Below are positions 29,895 through 38,837 of a stretch of 41,016 bases of DNA, piece by piece. Under the pieces are notes generated by a model, which was not told where the DNA came from, ran no database searches, and saw only the letters and a program-made list of their open reading frames with translations. This DNA comes from Candidatus Polarisedimenticolia bacterium (GTDB lineage: Bacteria > Acidobacteriota > Polarisedimenticolia > Gp22-AA2 > AA152): assembly GCA_035764505.1 (NCBI GenBank), contig DASTZC010000114.1:1-41016 (forward strand). The letters run 5' to 3'. Within the stretch, counting starts at the first letter, position 1, and each line of letters starts with the position of its first letter. The position numbers were made by a program, and so were the translations under genes.

Positions 29895-30649
29895 GAGGCG
29901 GCCTTGTGCGGCGAGAGGAAGCGCTCGCTGCGGAAGCGGGTCTGTGTGAAGGCGGCCAGCGCGGAGGAGGCGAGATGACCCACCTGCCCCAAACCGGCGG
30001 CGTCCTGCCGCGCGCCGATCAGATGGGACGGATGCGAGCGCAGGATCGACTCCATCATGGCGGCGCCAGCCGCTTTCAGGGTCGTGCGCCCCGCCCCGGC
30101 GGGGGCGCAACGCACGCAGAAGGCCCCGCCCGACACCACGTCGACCACCATGCCGCGGCTGCCGAGCGCCGCGCCGCATTCCTGGCAGCTGCCCAGCTCC
30201 GGGAGCAATCCGTGCAGTCTCAGGGTCCAGACCTCGAAGTAGCGGCGGGCGACATCGCGCGAGAGCCCCTCGCGCAGGGCGCGGAGCAGCGACTCGAGGA
30301 GGCGGAAATAGTGAGGCTCCGGCTGCCGGTCGCGGGCGAAGAGGTCGGTCACCTCGGAAAGGTAGGCGAGCAGGCAGGCGGTGTCGAAATCCTCCTGGAG
30401 GCGGAACGCCGACTCCAGCAGATCGCAGGCGTCGAGTCGCGCGAGATCGGACGACTCGCGCTCGAACAGGGCGACCGAAACGCGGCTCCAGGGCTCCAGC
30501 GAGCTGCCGAACCGCCGGCGGCTCTTGCGTGCCGACTTCGCCAGGGCGCGGAGCTTCCCTTCCTCGCGCGTCAGGAGGGTGACGATCTTGTCGGCTTCGC
30601 CCAGAACCTGGCTTCTCAGGACGAACCCTTCGGCTCGAATCGGTGGCAA
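29891..30649 (-). CDS. recO: DNA repair protein RecO
   Basis: 252 aa from the TTG at 30649, which follows AGGAG by 9 nt and begins [22 protein letters not shown], the usual RecO front (OB fold). An ATG at 30721 in the same frame would add 24 residues but has no ribosome site and overlaps a -10-like TACAAT. The C-terminal half has a zinc site CQECG ... CVRC. RecO loads RecA together with RecR and RecF. The order era-recO-glyQ-glyS is widely conserved. Confidence 0.9.
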   Translation of the reverse strand: MPPIRAEGFVLRSQVLGEADKIVTLLTREEGKLRALAKSARKSRRRFGSSLEPWSRVSVALFERESSDLARLDACDLLESAFRLQEDFDTACLLAYLSEVTDLFARDRQPEPHYFRLLESLLRALREGLSRDVARRYFEVWTLRLHGLLPELGSCQECGAALGSRGMVVDVVSGGAFCVRCAPAGAGRTTLKAAGAAMMESILRSHPSHLIGARQDAAGLGQVGHLASSALAAFTQTRFRSERFLSPHKAAS

Positions 30650-30719
30650 GGACCCGGCTCCTGTCGTGCTGGCGCGGCAAAGGCGGCGAGCCGACGCAAT
30701 GTTCCGCTTTGGGGGGGTC

Positions 30720-30728
30720 ATTGTAGCA
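30720..30728 (-). promoter_or_regulatory. Extended -10 site upstream of recO
   Basis: TGCTACAAT on the minus strand, about 70 nt above the recO TTG start. No -35 box is seen. It may give an internal start for recO-glyQS-ppdK. Confidence 0.35.
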
Positions 30729-30740
30729 CGGCGATGCGGC

Positions 30741-30756
30741 GGCCCCGGGCGGGGCC
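30741..30756. repeat. Strong GC hairpin just after era
   Basis: GGCCCC-GGGC-GGGGCC, a perfect 6-bp stem starting 4 nt after the era stop. No T run follows, so it is not a classic terminator. It may stabilise or attenuate the message between era and recO. Confidence 0.45.
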
Positions 30757-30759
30757 GGA

Positions 30760-31677
30760 TCACTCCGCGACGATGCCCAGCAGCCGCAGGATGGCGGGAT
30801 CGTCCCGCCATCGCTTGCGCACCTTCACCTGGAGGAAGAGATGGACCTCCGTGCCGAGGGCCGAGGCGATTCCGGCCCGCGCGCTCTGGCCGATCGCCTT
30901 CAGCATCTCGCCGCCGCGGCCGATCAGGATGCCTTTCTGCGAGTCGCGCTCCACCAGCAGCGTGGCTTCGATGCGTCGATCGCCCTGAGGGGTCGTCTCC
31001 ATTTTCTCCACCATCACGGCGACCGAGTGCGGCACCTCCTGGCGCGTGCGCACCAGCACCTGCTCGCGGATGAGCTCCGCGACCGCCAGATACTCCGGCA
31101 GGTCCGACAGGAACTCCTCCGGGAAGAGCGGCTCGCCCGGCGGAAGGCGCCGGGAGATCGCCGGCACGATGACCTCGCACCCCTCTCCCGTGAGGGCCGA
31201 GCAGGGAATGATCTCCTCCCAGGGATGCTTCGCGGAAGCCTCGGCGATCAGCGGCAGCAGCCGGTTGCGCGGCATCGCATCGATCTTGTTGATCACCAGC
31301 AGTGCGGGAGTGCCCGATTCCTTCAGGAGCTGTGTGACATAGGCGTCTCCGGGACCAAATCCCTCCGGTCCTTCGATCAGCATCGCCGCCAGATCGACCT
31401 CGGAGAGAACCTGGCGGGCGCGCTGCACCATCTCACGATTCATCCGGAACTCGGGCTTGTGAATTCCGGGAGTGTCGAGGTAGACGATCTCGGAGCCGGG
31501 CAGCCGTGAGACGGCGCGGATGACGACACGGGTCGTCTGAGCCACCGGTGAGACGATCGAGACCTTGGTCCCCACCAGATGGTTCAGGAGAGTGGATTTT
31601 CCGACGTTCGCGCGGCCGGAAAGCGAGACGAACCCGGCTCGGAAAGGCGCTGCTGAATCATCGGTCTCGTCACTCAT
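30760..31677 (-). CDS. era: GTPase Era
   Basis: 305 aa. Ribosome-assembly GTPase that binds the 3' end of 16S rRNA. G1 is GRANVGKST (the usual GRPNVGKST with Pro to Ala), G3 is DTPG, G4 is NKID, and TTR sits in switch I. The KH domain has [14 protein letters not shown] and [13 protein letters not shown]. The ATG at 31677 overlaps the ybeY stop by 4 nt. Confidence 0.97.
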   Translation of the reverse strand: MSDETDDSAAPFRAGFVSLSGRANVGKSTLLNHLVGTKVSIVSPVAQTTRVVIRAVSRLPGSEIVYLDTPGIHKPEFRMNREMVQRARQVLSEVDLAAMLIEGPEGFGPGDAYVTQLLKESGTPALLVINKIDAMPRNRLLPLIAEASAKHPWEEIIPCSALTGEGCEVIVPAISRRLPPGEPLFPEEFLSDLPEYLAVAELIREQVLVRTRQEVPHSVAVMVEKMETTPQGDRRIEATLLVERDSQKGILIGRGGEMLKAIGQSARAGIASALGTEVHLFLQVKVRKRWRDDPAILRLLGIVAE

Positions 31678-32195
31678 CGCCGCTTCTCCACCGGATCTCT
31701 TCGCCGGCCGCTCGCATCGCCGGTGCGATCCGGCGAAATCTTCAGCCCCAGGATCTGCCTCGCCAGCCTCGTCTGCAGGCGGTTCATCCTGCCGTCATCG
31801 CTCTCGTGATCGTATCCGAGCAGGTGCAGCAGACCATGCAACATCAGAAAATGGACCTCCTCGCCCACCGACCAGCCTGCCGCGCGCGCCTGCCGCCGCG
31901 CCGCGGCCAGGGAGATGGCCAGATCGCCCAGATAGCCCGGTCCCTCCTGCGCGGGAAAGGAAAGGACGTCGGTGGGGCGATCCTTTCCGCGGAAGCGCCG
32001 GTTCAGGGAGCGCATCTCCCGATCCGAGGTGAACAGGATCGTCACTTCCGCCGAGCCGCCGCCCGCGGCCCGCAGACAGGCGCGCGCCAGCGCGGGAAGG
32101 GCCGTCAGGCCTGGAGGGCGGCAGCCGCTGCGACAGACCAGCTCGACCCCCGGACGCCGCGACGCCGTCCGACGCGCGGCAGGGCTGTCGGGCAC
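31674..32195 (-). CDS. ybeY: Endoribonuclease YbeY, rRNA maturation factor
   Basis: 173 aa. Zinc-dependent RNase of 16S rRNA 3' processing and ribosome quality control. The zinc motif is HGLLHLLGYDHESD (H-x3-H-x5-H). It is preceded by LNRRFRGKDRPTDVLSFP and GYLGDLAIS, both typical. The N-terminus (MPDSPAARRTASRRPG) is longer and more basic than usual. It starts 8 nt after phoH and overlaps era. The 7TMR-HD and kinase genes often inserted in this operon are absent. Confidence 0.94.
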   Translation of the reverse strand: MPDSPAARRTASRRPGVELVCRSGCRPPGLTALPALARACLRAAGGGSAEVTILFTSDREMRSLNRRFRGKDRPTDVLSFPAQEGPGYLGDLAISLAAARRQARAAGWSVGEEVHFLMLHGLLHLLGYDHESDDGRMNRLQTRLARQILGLKISPDRTGDASGRRRDPVEKRR

Positions 32196-32203
32196 AGGTT
32201 TCC

Positions 32204-33076
32204 TTAGAGGGAGGCCTTGCCGGGCCGGGTGCGGACCGGGCGGGCCGAGGCGGGCGACGGCTCGCCGTTGCCGTTGCGGTAGTTCTCGTAGGCCTTGATG
32301 ATCGACTGGACGAGCGGATGGCGGACCACGTCGCGATCGTTGAAATAGGCGAAGTGGATTCCCTCGATCGCCGAGACGACGCTCTGGGCCTCGATGAGCC
32401 CCGAGGTGCGCCCCGGAGGGAGGTCGATCTGGGTGATGTCGCCCGTGATCACGACCTTGGTGTTGTGGCCGATGCGCGTCAGGAACATCTTCATCTGCTC
32501 GGAAGTGGTGTTCTGGGCCTCGTCCAGGATCACGAAGCAGTCGTTGAGCGTGCGGCCGCGCATGAAGGCCAGCGGGGCGATCTCGATGATCCCTTTCTCC
32601 AGGAGCGCGCCCGCCTTCTCCCGCTCCATCATGGCGAACAGGGCGTCGTAAAGCGGGCGGAAATAAGGATCCACCTTCTCCGTCATGTCGCCCGGCAGGA
32701 AGCCCAGCTTCTCTCCCGCCTCCACGGCAGGTCGCGCCAGGATCACCCGGCTGACCAGCTTCTCGGTGAGCATCGAAACCGCCATGGCGACCGCGAGGTA
32801 GGTCTTCCCGGTCCCCGCCGGCCCGATGGCGAACACCAGATCGTGCGCCCGGATTGCTTCGATATAGAGACGCTGGTTCAGCGTTTTCGGGGTGATGGCG
32901 CGGCCCGGGGCCGCCTTCACCCGCCCCTGGCTGAAAAACTCCGCCAGCGTGGCTTCCGGGTTGTCGCGCAGCAGCCGCGCGGCGATCTCCACGTCCCCCT
33001 TGCGGAAGGCGTAGCCGCTTTCCAGCAGGTCCACCATCTGCAGGATCAGGCGCTCCGCGCGCTCCACGTCGCGCAC
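32204..33076 (-). CDS. phoH: PhoH-family ATPase, start uncertain
   Basis: 290 aa from the first canonical start codon, GTG at 33076. RNA-linked P-loop ATPase of the PhoH/YbeZ type that works with YbeY. Walker A GPAGTGKTYLA, Walker B VILDEAQNTTSEQMKMF, VVITGDITQIDLP and FNDRDVVRHPLVQ are all present. Homology plainly continues upstream in the same frame (VTIPEKLSAELFGPYDEN, then VRIAARGGEVHLSGP). Even so, no ATG, GTG or TTG exists between 33077 and the in-frame stop near 33306. The true start must be a rare codon, or the sequence has a local error. Operon head, followed by ybeY and era. Confidence 0.9.
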   Translation of the reverse strand: MRDVERAERLILQMVDLLESGYAFRKGDVEIAARLLRDNPEATLAEFFSQGRVKAAPGRAITPKTLNQRLYIEAIRAHDLVFAIGPAGTGKTYLAVAMAVSMLTEKLVSRVILARPAVEAGEKLGFLPGDMTEKVDPYFRPLYDALFAMMEREKAGALLEKGIIEIAPLAFMRGRTLNDCFVILDEAQNTTSEQMKMFLTRIGHNTKVVITGDITQIDLPPGRTSGLIEAQSVVSAIEGIHFAYFNDRDVVRHPLVQSIIKAYENYRNGNGEPSPASARPVRTRPGKASL

Positions 33077-33226
33077 CGGCCCGGAGAGATGGACCTCGCC
33101 GCCGCGCGCCGCAATGCGGACATTGGAGCCTTTCTCGATAGTGCGCAGGTTTTCGTCGTAGGGACCGAAGAGCTCGGCGGAGAGCTTTTCGGGGATGGTG
33201 ACGGTCCGGACGGACGGAGTGCTGAC
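33077..33226 (-). other. In-frame conserved PhoH N-terminus lacking a canonical start codon
   Basis: Fifty codons directly upstream of the phoH GTG. The last 42 read as the normal N-terminal domain of PhoH. A ribosome-site-like TGAGGAG lies 6 nt above a GTC codon (33226-33224) in the phoH frame, exactly where a start codon would be expected. The promoter at 33299-33328 leaves this region within the transcript. Confidence 0.7.
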
Positions 33227-33298
33227 GGGACGCTCCTCAGATTCGCGGCCCGCGCCGGGCTCGGCCTCCCCTGGTGAGGCGGGGTCGCGATCGATTTG

Positions 33299-33328
33299 AA
33301 ATTAGCATCCCGCTTCGCGGATTGTCAA
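33299..33328 (-). promoter_or_regulatory. Promoter of the phoH-ybeY-era operon
   Basis: TTGACA (33328-33323), an 18-nt spacer, then TAATTT (33304-33299). The transcript would start near 33292 with a leader of about 66 nt to the GTC codon. An out-of-frame ATG overlapping the -10 is upstream of the transcript. Confidence 0.6.
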
Positions 33329-33376
33329 CCTTCAACCGTACAAAAATTCGTGCGGGGAATGCCTCGGAGCCTGTGA

Positions 33377-35155
33377 TCAGGAATCTGCGGTATCGGGCAG
33401 GCTTACCCGGATGTGGAGGTCTTTCAGCTGCTTGTCTTCGGGCAGGCTGGGGGCCCCGCTCATCAGATCGACCGCGCTGTTGGTCTTCGGGAAGGCAATC
33501 ACGTCGCGGATGGAGGTCGAGCCGGTCAGAATCGCCACGGTGCGGTCCACCCCAAGGGCGATGCCGCCGTGGGGCGGCGCGCCCATGCGCAGCGCATGAA
33601 GCAGGAAGCCGAAGCGCTCCTCCGCTTCCGGAGGGGAGATGCCGAGGGCCCGGAAGACCCTGTCCTGGACATCACCGCGATGGATCCGGATGCTCCCCCC
33701 GCCGATCTCCTCCCCGTCGAGGACCAGATCGTAGGCCAGGGCGCGGACGCGCGCCGGGTCGCTCTCGAGGAGCTCCAGGTCGGCCGGCTGCGGTGAGGTG
33801 AAAGGATGATGGCAGCTCACGAGGCTCCCGTCTTCGGCCTTTTCGAACAACGGGAAATTGTGGACCCACAGGAGGTGGTGCTTTGATTCGTCCACCAGCT
33901 TCTCTCTCCGGCCGAGGTGCAGCCGGATGGCGCCCAGGATCTGGCTGGTGCGGTCGCGCACCCCGGCGGCCAGGACCACGAGATCCCCGCTCGATGCTCC
34001 CATGGCCTCCGCCAGCCGCCGGCATCCTTCCTCGCCGATCGCCTTCAGGTTGGAGGAGGTCAAAGCGTCGCTTCCGAGCCGGATCCAGATGAGCCCCTTG
34101 GAGCCGTATCCCTGCGCCAGGGCCACCAGGTCATCGATCGGCTTGCGCGGCCAGGCGCCTCCTCCTTGCACGCGCAGCCCCCGCACCACGCCTCCGGCGG
34201 CAACCGCTTCGGAGAAGACCCGGAACGGGGTCTGCGCCGCCACGGTCGAAACGTCCTGTACCTCGAGAGCGAAGCGGGTATCCGGCTTGTCGGAGCCGAA
34301 CCGGTCCATCGCCTCGCGGTAGTCGAGGCGCGGGAAGGGCGCCTCCACCTTCTCGCCGACCGCGCCGAAGATGGCCGCCATGAGCCCTTCGATGAGGGTG
34401 AAGATCGTCTGTGGCTCGGGGTACGACATCTCCAGATCGATCTGAGTGAACTCCGGCTGCCGATCGGCGCGCAGATCCTCGTCCCGGAAGCAGCGTGCCA
34501 CCTGGAAGTAACGGTCGAAGCCGGAGATCATGAGGAGCTGCTTGAAGATCTGGGGCGATTGCGGCAGGGAGTAGAAGCGTCCCGGGTTGACGCGCGAGGG
34601 AACCAGGTATTCGCGCGACCCCTCGGGAGTGGAGCGCGTCAGCATCGGCGTCTCGATCTCGAGGAAGCTCTGCGAATCCAGGTAGCGCCGCGTCTCCAGG
34701 AGGATGCGGTGCCGAGCCGCCAGAACCGATTGGGGCCGCCCGCGCCGCAGGTCGAGGTAGCGGTACTTGAGGCGCAGCTCCTCGCCCGCAGGGTCCTGGT
34801 CTTCCAGGGTGAACGGCAGCGGCAGACATTCGTTCAGGATCTCGGCTTCCCCGACCAGAACCTCCACCTCGCCGGTGGGCAGCGTGGCGTTGACGTTCTC
34901 GGGGGCACGCCGCACCACGCGCCCGCCGATTCCCAGGACGAACTCCGAGCGCAGCCGGTGCGCCAGGGCGTGCGCTTCGCGCGACACCTCGGGATTGAAC
35001 ACCACCTGGGTCATCCCGTAACGATCGCGCAGGTCGACGAAGATCAGCCCGCCGTGATCCCGCCGCCGGTGCACCCATCCGGTGAGGATCACCGACGATT
35101 CGGCGTCCGCCGGGCACAGATCGCCGCAGGTCTTCGTCCGGTGCCAGAACTTCAC
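33377..35155 (-). CDS. aspS: Aspartyl-tRNA synthetase
   Basis: 592 aa, bacterial-type class IIb enzyme with the GAD insertion domain. The OB-fold front is LTGWVHRRRDHGGLIFVDLRD. Motif 2 region FRDEDLRADRQPEFTQIDLEMS and motif 3 GGIALGVDRTVAILTG are complete, with the flipping-loop-like PEGSREYLVPSR. The start is GTG at 35155 in a GTGA overlap with hisS. Whether it also charges tRNA-Asn cannot be decided here. Confidence 0.97.
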   Translation of the reverse strand: MKFWHRTKTCGDLCPADAESSVILTGWVHRRRDHGGLIFVDLRDRYGMTQVVFNPEVSREAHALAHRLRSEFVLGIGGRVVRRAPENVNATLPTGEVEVLVGEAEILNECLPLPFTLEDQDPAGEELRLKYRYLDLRRGRPQSVLAARHRILLETRRYLDSQSFLEIETPMLTRSTPEGSREYLVPSRVNPGRFYSLPQSPQIFKQLLMISGFDRYFQVARCFRDEDLRADRQPEFTQIDLEMSYPEPQTIFTLIEGLMAAIFGAVGEKVEAPFPRLDYREAMDRFGSDKPDTRFALEVQDVSTVAAQTPFRVFSEAVAAGGVVRGLRVQGGGAWPRKPIDDLVALAQGYGSKGLIWIRLGSDALTSSNLKAIGEEGCRRLAEAMGASSGDLVVLAAGVRDRTSQILGAIRLHLGRREKLVDESKHHLLWVHNFPLFEKAEDGSLVSCHHPFTSPQPADLELLESDPARVRALAYDLVLDGEEIGGGSIRIHRGDVQDRVFRALGISPPEAEERFGFLLHALRMGAPPHGGIALGVDRTVAILTGSTSIRDVIAFPKTNSAVDLMSGAPSLPEDKQLKDLHIRVSLPDTADS

Positions 35156-36408
35156 CGTGCCAGCTCCTTCGCCAGAGTGTCGGGATCCAGCGGGACCTCG
35201 CGCTGCTCCCCGCCCGCCAGCGTCTTCAGCGTCACCGTTCCGCGGCGCAGCTCGTCGTCCCCCAAGAAGGCGAGATATCTCGCTCCGAGCCGATCCGCGC
35301 GCCGCGCCTGCGCCTTCAGACTCCTGCCGGGCGTCGGGTCCCACTCCGCCCAGAAGCCGCGCCGCCGGAGGTCGCGGACCATCGCCATGCCGCGCTCCGA
35401 GGCCGTCTCCCCCATGCAGGCGATGAAAACATCCGGACCCGCGTTCTGCGCCGGGTCTTCCGGCAGCGACAGGACGAGGCGGTCCAACCCGGCCGCGAAG
35501 CCGAATCCCCCCACCGTCGGCCCCCCCATCTCCTCCACCAGGGAATCGTAGCGGCCGCCTCCCAGCAGCGCGTTCTGCGCTCCCAGCGATGCCCCGAGCA
35601 CCTCGAAGGTGGTGCGCATGTAGTAATCCAGCCCGCGCACCAACAGCGGATCGATGCGGTACGGCACCTCGAGCCGATCCAGGCAGCGCTTCAGTGTCTC
35701 GAAGTGGAGGCGGCACGCCTCGTCCAGAGTGTCCAGGATGGTCGGCCCGTTCTCCAGGAAGCGCCGGCATCCCACCTTGCAGTCGAGGATGCGCAGCGGG
35801 TTCTCCCGGTAGCGGCGCTGGCAATCGGAGCACAGCTGGTCCACCTTGTCGGCCAGCGCTTCGCGCAGCTTCTCGCGGTACACCGGCCGGCATTTCTCGC
35901 AGCCCACCGAGTTGATCACCAGCGCGACCGGGTCGATCCGCAGCTCTTTGAGATACGCCATCGCCATCTCGATGACCTCGGCGTCCAGCGCCGCCGCGTC
36001 GGTTCCGAAGGCCTCCACCCCCACCTGGGAGAACTGCCGCATGCGTCCCTTCTGCGGTCGCTCGTAGCGGAACATCGGCCCCAGGTAGTAGAGACGCTCG
36101 GCATCCGGGCGCTGCAGCAGGTGGTGCTCCAGCACGGCGCGCACCACCGGCGCGGTGTTCTCGGGGCGCAGCGTCAGCGACCGGCCGCCGCGATCCTCGA
36201 AGGTGTACATCTCCTTGGTCACGATGTCGGTCGCCTCGCCGATGCCGCGCGTGAACAGATCGGTCGACTCGAAGATCGGGGTGCGGATCTCCCGGAAGCC
36301 GTAGCGGCGGAAGACGCGCCGCGCCGCCTCTTCGACGCGCTGCCAGCGCTCCGTCTCGCCCGGAAGGATGTCCCGGGTCCCTTTTACCGCTTGCATCGTC
36401 ATGGTCAT
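35152..36408 (-). CDS. hisS: Histidyl-tRNA synthetase
   Basis: 418 aa from ATG at 36408 (MTMTMQAVKGTRDILPGE). In-frame ATGs at 36402 and 36396 are possible, and the GTG at 36450 lies upstream of the predicted transcript start. Motifs: motif 1 RTPIFESTDLFTRGIGEATD, motif 2 TLRPENTAPVVRA and MFRYERPQKGRMRQF, then LVRGLDYYMRTTFE and GFGFAAGLDRL. The insertion domain has CEKC, CSDC and ILDCKVGC cysteines. Operon with aspS, divergent from the PQQ-repeat gene. Confidence 0.96.
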   Translation of the reverse strand: MTMTMQAVKGTRDILPGETERWQRVEEAARRVFRRYGFREIRTPIFESTDLFTRGIGEATDIVTKEMYTFEDRGGRSLTLRPENTAPVVRAVLEHHLLQRPDAERLYYLGPMFRYERPQKGRMRQFSQVGVEAFGTDAAALDAEVIEMAMAYLKELRIDPVALVINSVGCEKCRPVYREKLREALADKVDQLCSDCQRRYRENPLRILDCKVGCRRFLENGPTILDTLDEACRLHFETLKRCLDRLEVPYRIDPLLVRGLDYYMRTTFEVLGASLGAQNALLGGGRYDSLVEEMGGPTVGGFGFAAGLDRLVLSLPEDPAQNAGPDVFIACMGETASERGMAMVRDLRRRGFWAEWDPTPGRSLKAQARRADRLGARYLAFLGDDELRRGTVTLKTLAGGEQREVPLDPDTLAKELAR

Positions 36409-36438
36409 GGCGAATTCCCGAGGCGCAGGAGAGCGCGG

Positions 36439-36467
36439 AGAATAGCACACGCCTTACTGCCCCGCAA
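36439..36467 (-). promoter_or_regulatory. Promoter of hisS-aspS
   Basis: TTGCGG (36467-36462), 17 nt, then TATTCT (36444-36439) on the minus strand; the transcript would start near 36432. Confidence 0.45.
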
Positions 36468-36470
36468 AGC

Positions 36471-36500
36471 TGGAGACGTAGCGGCCGGCGCGGTTATACT
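36471..36500 (+). promoter_or_regulatory. Promoter of the PQQ-repeat gene
   Basis: TGGAGA (36471-36476), 18 nt, then TATACT (36495-36500). Good -10, weak -35; divergent from the hisS promoter. Confidence 0.45.
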
Positions 36501-36527
36501 CGGCGCGATTTGCATCTCGAGGAGCCT

Positions 36528-37715
36528 TTGAACAAGCCGTCCCGCCCTGCCTGGCAGCGCGTTTTCCCCGCCGTAATCGCGGCGTTCGTCTCTTTATTTC
36601 CACTCGCCCTTTCCCTGCGGGCCCAGGGGATCGATCCCTATACCGGGCGCGAGCGCGGCAGCCTTCCCATCGAGCCGATCGCTCCGCCGGTCCACCCGGT
36701 CGCCAACTCGCGCTTCACCGACGCCTGGCGCACCCCTCTAAGTGCGCCATTGAAAGGGCCCCTGCGCGATGCCGGCGGGCACTTGTTGGCGACCCTTCAG
36801 GACGGGAGCATCGTGGCGCTTTCCACCGACGGCTCGCAGGCGTGGCGACGCGAGCTCGGCGGTCGCCCCGCGGGAGGGGCGGTCATCGCTTCGACCGGAA
36901 TGATCGTAGCCGTCCTGGAGGACGGCAAAGCCTTCGGGCTCGATCCCGCCACGGGCGAGCAGCGCTGGAGCCTGGATCTGGCGGAGCCGGTCGCCGCGCC
37001 GCCCACCGGAACGCCGGACGAGATCTTCGTGACGCTGCGCTCGTCGAAGCTGGTCTGCCTTGGGAACAACGGCGCCGAGCGCTGGCGCGCACCGCTCACC
37101 TCCCCTCCTTCCGCTCCGGCGGCCGCCTGCCGTGGCTTTGCCGCGGTGGGCACCGAGGCAGGCATCGAAGCCTTCGAGAGGCAGTCGGGGAAGCCGCTGT
37201 GGGTGGCCAAGACCGGCGCGGCCGTGACCTCCGAGCCGCTCTGCCGGCGCAGCGCTCTCTTCTTCGGCACCGCCGACAACCGGCTGTGGGCCCTCAAGAA
37301 CAGCGGCCGTAAGAAGTGGAGCTATCCGGCCGGAGCGCGCTGCACCGCCCGCCCCTTCACCTACAAGGACAGGGTCTACTTCGCTTCCTACGACGATTAC
37401 CTCTATGCCTTGAAGGCGGGCAGCGGCAACCTTCTCCTGCGGGTGCGGATGAGCCACCGGCTCTCCGATGACGTCGAGTCGGCTCCCGACCGGATCTACC
37501 TCTCTCCCTACACCTCGGGCCATCTGGCGGTGCTGTCGCTTCCGGATCTGGTCCTGGCGGGAGAGTACCAGCTGGACATGGAAGGAGAGTGGTTCACCAC
37601 GCCGCCGCTGCGCAAAGAAGGACGGCTGTTCATCGGCTACGGCAGGGAAGAAGGAAGAGTGCTGGCGCTCAACGAGACGCTCGAGGAGCCGAAGCCGGCC
37701 CCCGCGTCTGAGTAA
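36528..37715 (+). CDS. Secreted PQQ-type beta-propeller repeat protein
   Basis: 395 aa from TTG at 36528, which follows GAGGAG; an earlier TTG at 36510 lacks a site. The N-terminus has Lys/Arg then a hydrophobic run ending SLRAQG, a signal peptide. The rest is a series of beta-propeller blades with the typical pattern of PQQ/BamB-like repeats: DGSIVALSTDGSQAWRREL, DGKAFGLDPATGEQRWSLDL, SSKLVCLGNNGAERW, DNRLWALKNSGRKKWSY, DDYLYALKAGSGNLL. No enzyme residues are recognised, so a periplasmic scaffold or binding role is more likely than a dehydrogenase. Its stop is 10 nt from that of the convergent leuB-like gene. Confidence 0.85.
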   Translation: MNKPSRPAWQRVFPAVIAAFVSLFPLALSLRAQGIDPYTGRERGSLPIEPIAPPVHPVANSRFTDAWRTPLSAPLKGPLRDAGGHLLATLQDGSIVALSTDGSQAWRRELGGRPAGGAVIASTGMIVAVLEDGKAFGLDPATGEQRWSLDLAEPVAAPPTGTPDEIFVTLRSSKLVCLGNNGAERWRAPLTSPPSAPAAACRGFAAVGTEAGIEAFERQSGKPLWVAKTGAAVTSEPLCRRSALFFGTADNRLWALKNSGRKKWSYPAGARCTARPFTYKDRVYFASYDDYLYALKAGSGNLLLRVRMSHRLSDDVESAPDRIYLSPYTSGHLAVLSLPDLVLAGEYQLDMEGEWFTTPPLRKEGRLFIGYGREEGRVLALNETLEEPKPAPASE

Positions 37716-37725
37716 CCGGCGCGCT

Positions 37726-38784
37726 TCAGGCCGGATGTCCTTCCAGAATCTCGCGCGTCACCGCGTCCCCCACTTCGCAGGTGCCGAGCGTCCCGCCCAG
37801 CTCCTTGGGGGTGCGCTGTGCGCGGATGCAGGAGACCACCGCCTGCTCGATGCGCCGCGCCTCCGCGTCGCGGCCGAGATGCTCCAGCATCAGGGCGGCG
37901 GTGAGGATGGCCCCCAGCGGATTGGCCACGTTCTGCCCCGCGTATTTCGGCGCCGAGCCGTGCACCGGCTCGAAGAGCGAGACGCGGCCGGGATGGATGT
38001 TCCCCGAGGCCGCCATGCCCAATCCTCCCTGGAGCTGCGCCCCCAGATCGGTGAGGATATCGCCGAACATGTTGCAGGTGACGATCACTTCGAACTGGGA
38101 GGGGTCTTTCACCAGCTGCATCGCCAGGGCGTCGACGTAGAGGTGGCGGGACTCGATCGACGGGTATTCCGCCGCCACCAGGCGAAAGACCCTCAGCCAG
38201 AGATCGTGCCCGTAGGTGAGGACGTTCGACTTGTCGGCCATCACCAGGCGCTTGCGGCCGCGGGCGACGGCGTACTCGAAGGCGTGCCGGATGATGCGCT
38301 CGACACCCTTGCGGGTGTTCAGGTCCTCCTGGATCGCCACCTCGTCGGCGGTCCCCTTCTTGAAGAATCCCCCCGTCCCCACGTAGAGGCCCTCGGTGTT
38401 CTCGCGGAACACCACGAAATCGACATCGGCGGGGGTCCTTCCCTTCAGCGGGCAGAGCCGCTCGTCCAGCAAACGGACGGGCCGATAGTTCACATAGAGA
38501 TCGAGGCCGAAGCGCAGACCCAGAAGAATGTCGGCGGCGTGCTTCATGTCGGGGACGCGCGGGTCCCCCAGCGCGCCGAGCAGAATGGCGTCGTATCCCT
38601 TGAGCCGATCCATGGCGCCGGCGGGAAGCGTCTCGCCCGTTTTCAGATAGCGCTCGGCGCCGTAGTCATAGTTTTCGAGGGCGATCGTCAGGGACGAGCT
38701 CTTCGACACCGCCTCGAGGACCTTCACCGCCTCGCGCGTGACGTCGATGCCGATGCCGTCTCCCGGGATGATGGCGATGCGCAT
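37726..38784 (-). CDS. leuB: Isopropylmalate/isocitrate dehydrogenase family enzyme, probably 3-isopropylmalate dehydrogenase
   Basis: 352 aa from ATG at 38784 (MRIAIIPGDGIGIDVT), with CAGGAAC upstream; another ATG at 38808 is in frame. NAD-dependent oxidative decarboxylase of beta-hydroxy acids. Substrate Args in YVNYRPVRLLDE, catalytic Tyr in RENTEGLYVG, Lys in MADKSNVL, metal Asps in MFGDILTDLGAQ, and the cofactor loop EPVHGSAPKYAGQNVANP. It resembles the actinobacterial-type LeuB and tartrate dehydrogenase group. No other leu genes are nearby, so the exact substrate is inferred. Confidence 0.85.
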   Translation of the reverse strand: MRIAIIPGDGIGIDVTREAVKVLEAVSKSSSLTIALENYDYGAERYLKTGETLPAGAMDRLKGYDAILLGALGDPRVPDMKHAADILLGLRFGLDLYVNYRPVRLLDERLCPLKGRTPADVDFVVFRENTEGLYVGTGGFFKKGTADEVAIQEDLNTRKGVERIIRHAFEYAVARGRKRLVMADKSNVLTYGHDLWLRVFRLVAAEYPSIESRHLYVDALAMQLVKDPSQFEVIVTCNMFGDILTDLGAQLQGGLGMAASGNIHPGRVSLFEPVHGSAPKYAGQNVANPLGAILTAALMLEHLGRDAEARRIEQAVVSCIRAQRTPKELGGTLGTCEVGDAVTREILEGHPA

Positions 38785-38837
38785 GCCGGTGTTCCTGGTT
38801 CCTCTCATGGGATGGGTGGCGTGGCGCGCGGCAGAGT

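Noticed and set aside
36393-36411. GAATTC followed by ATGACCATGACGATG at hisS resembles a lacZ cloning-vector start
   Set aside because: The surrounding sequence is native hisS with normal homology, so the match is a short coincidence and not vector sequence.
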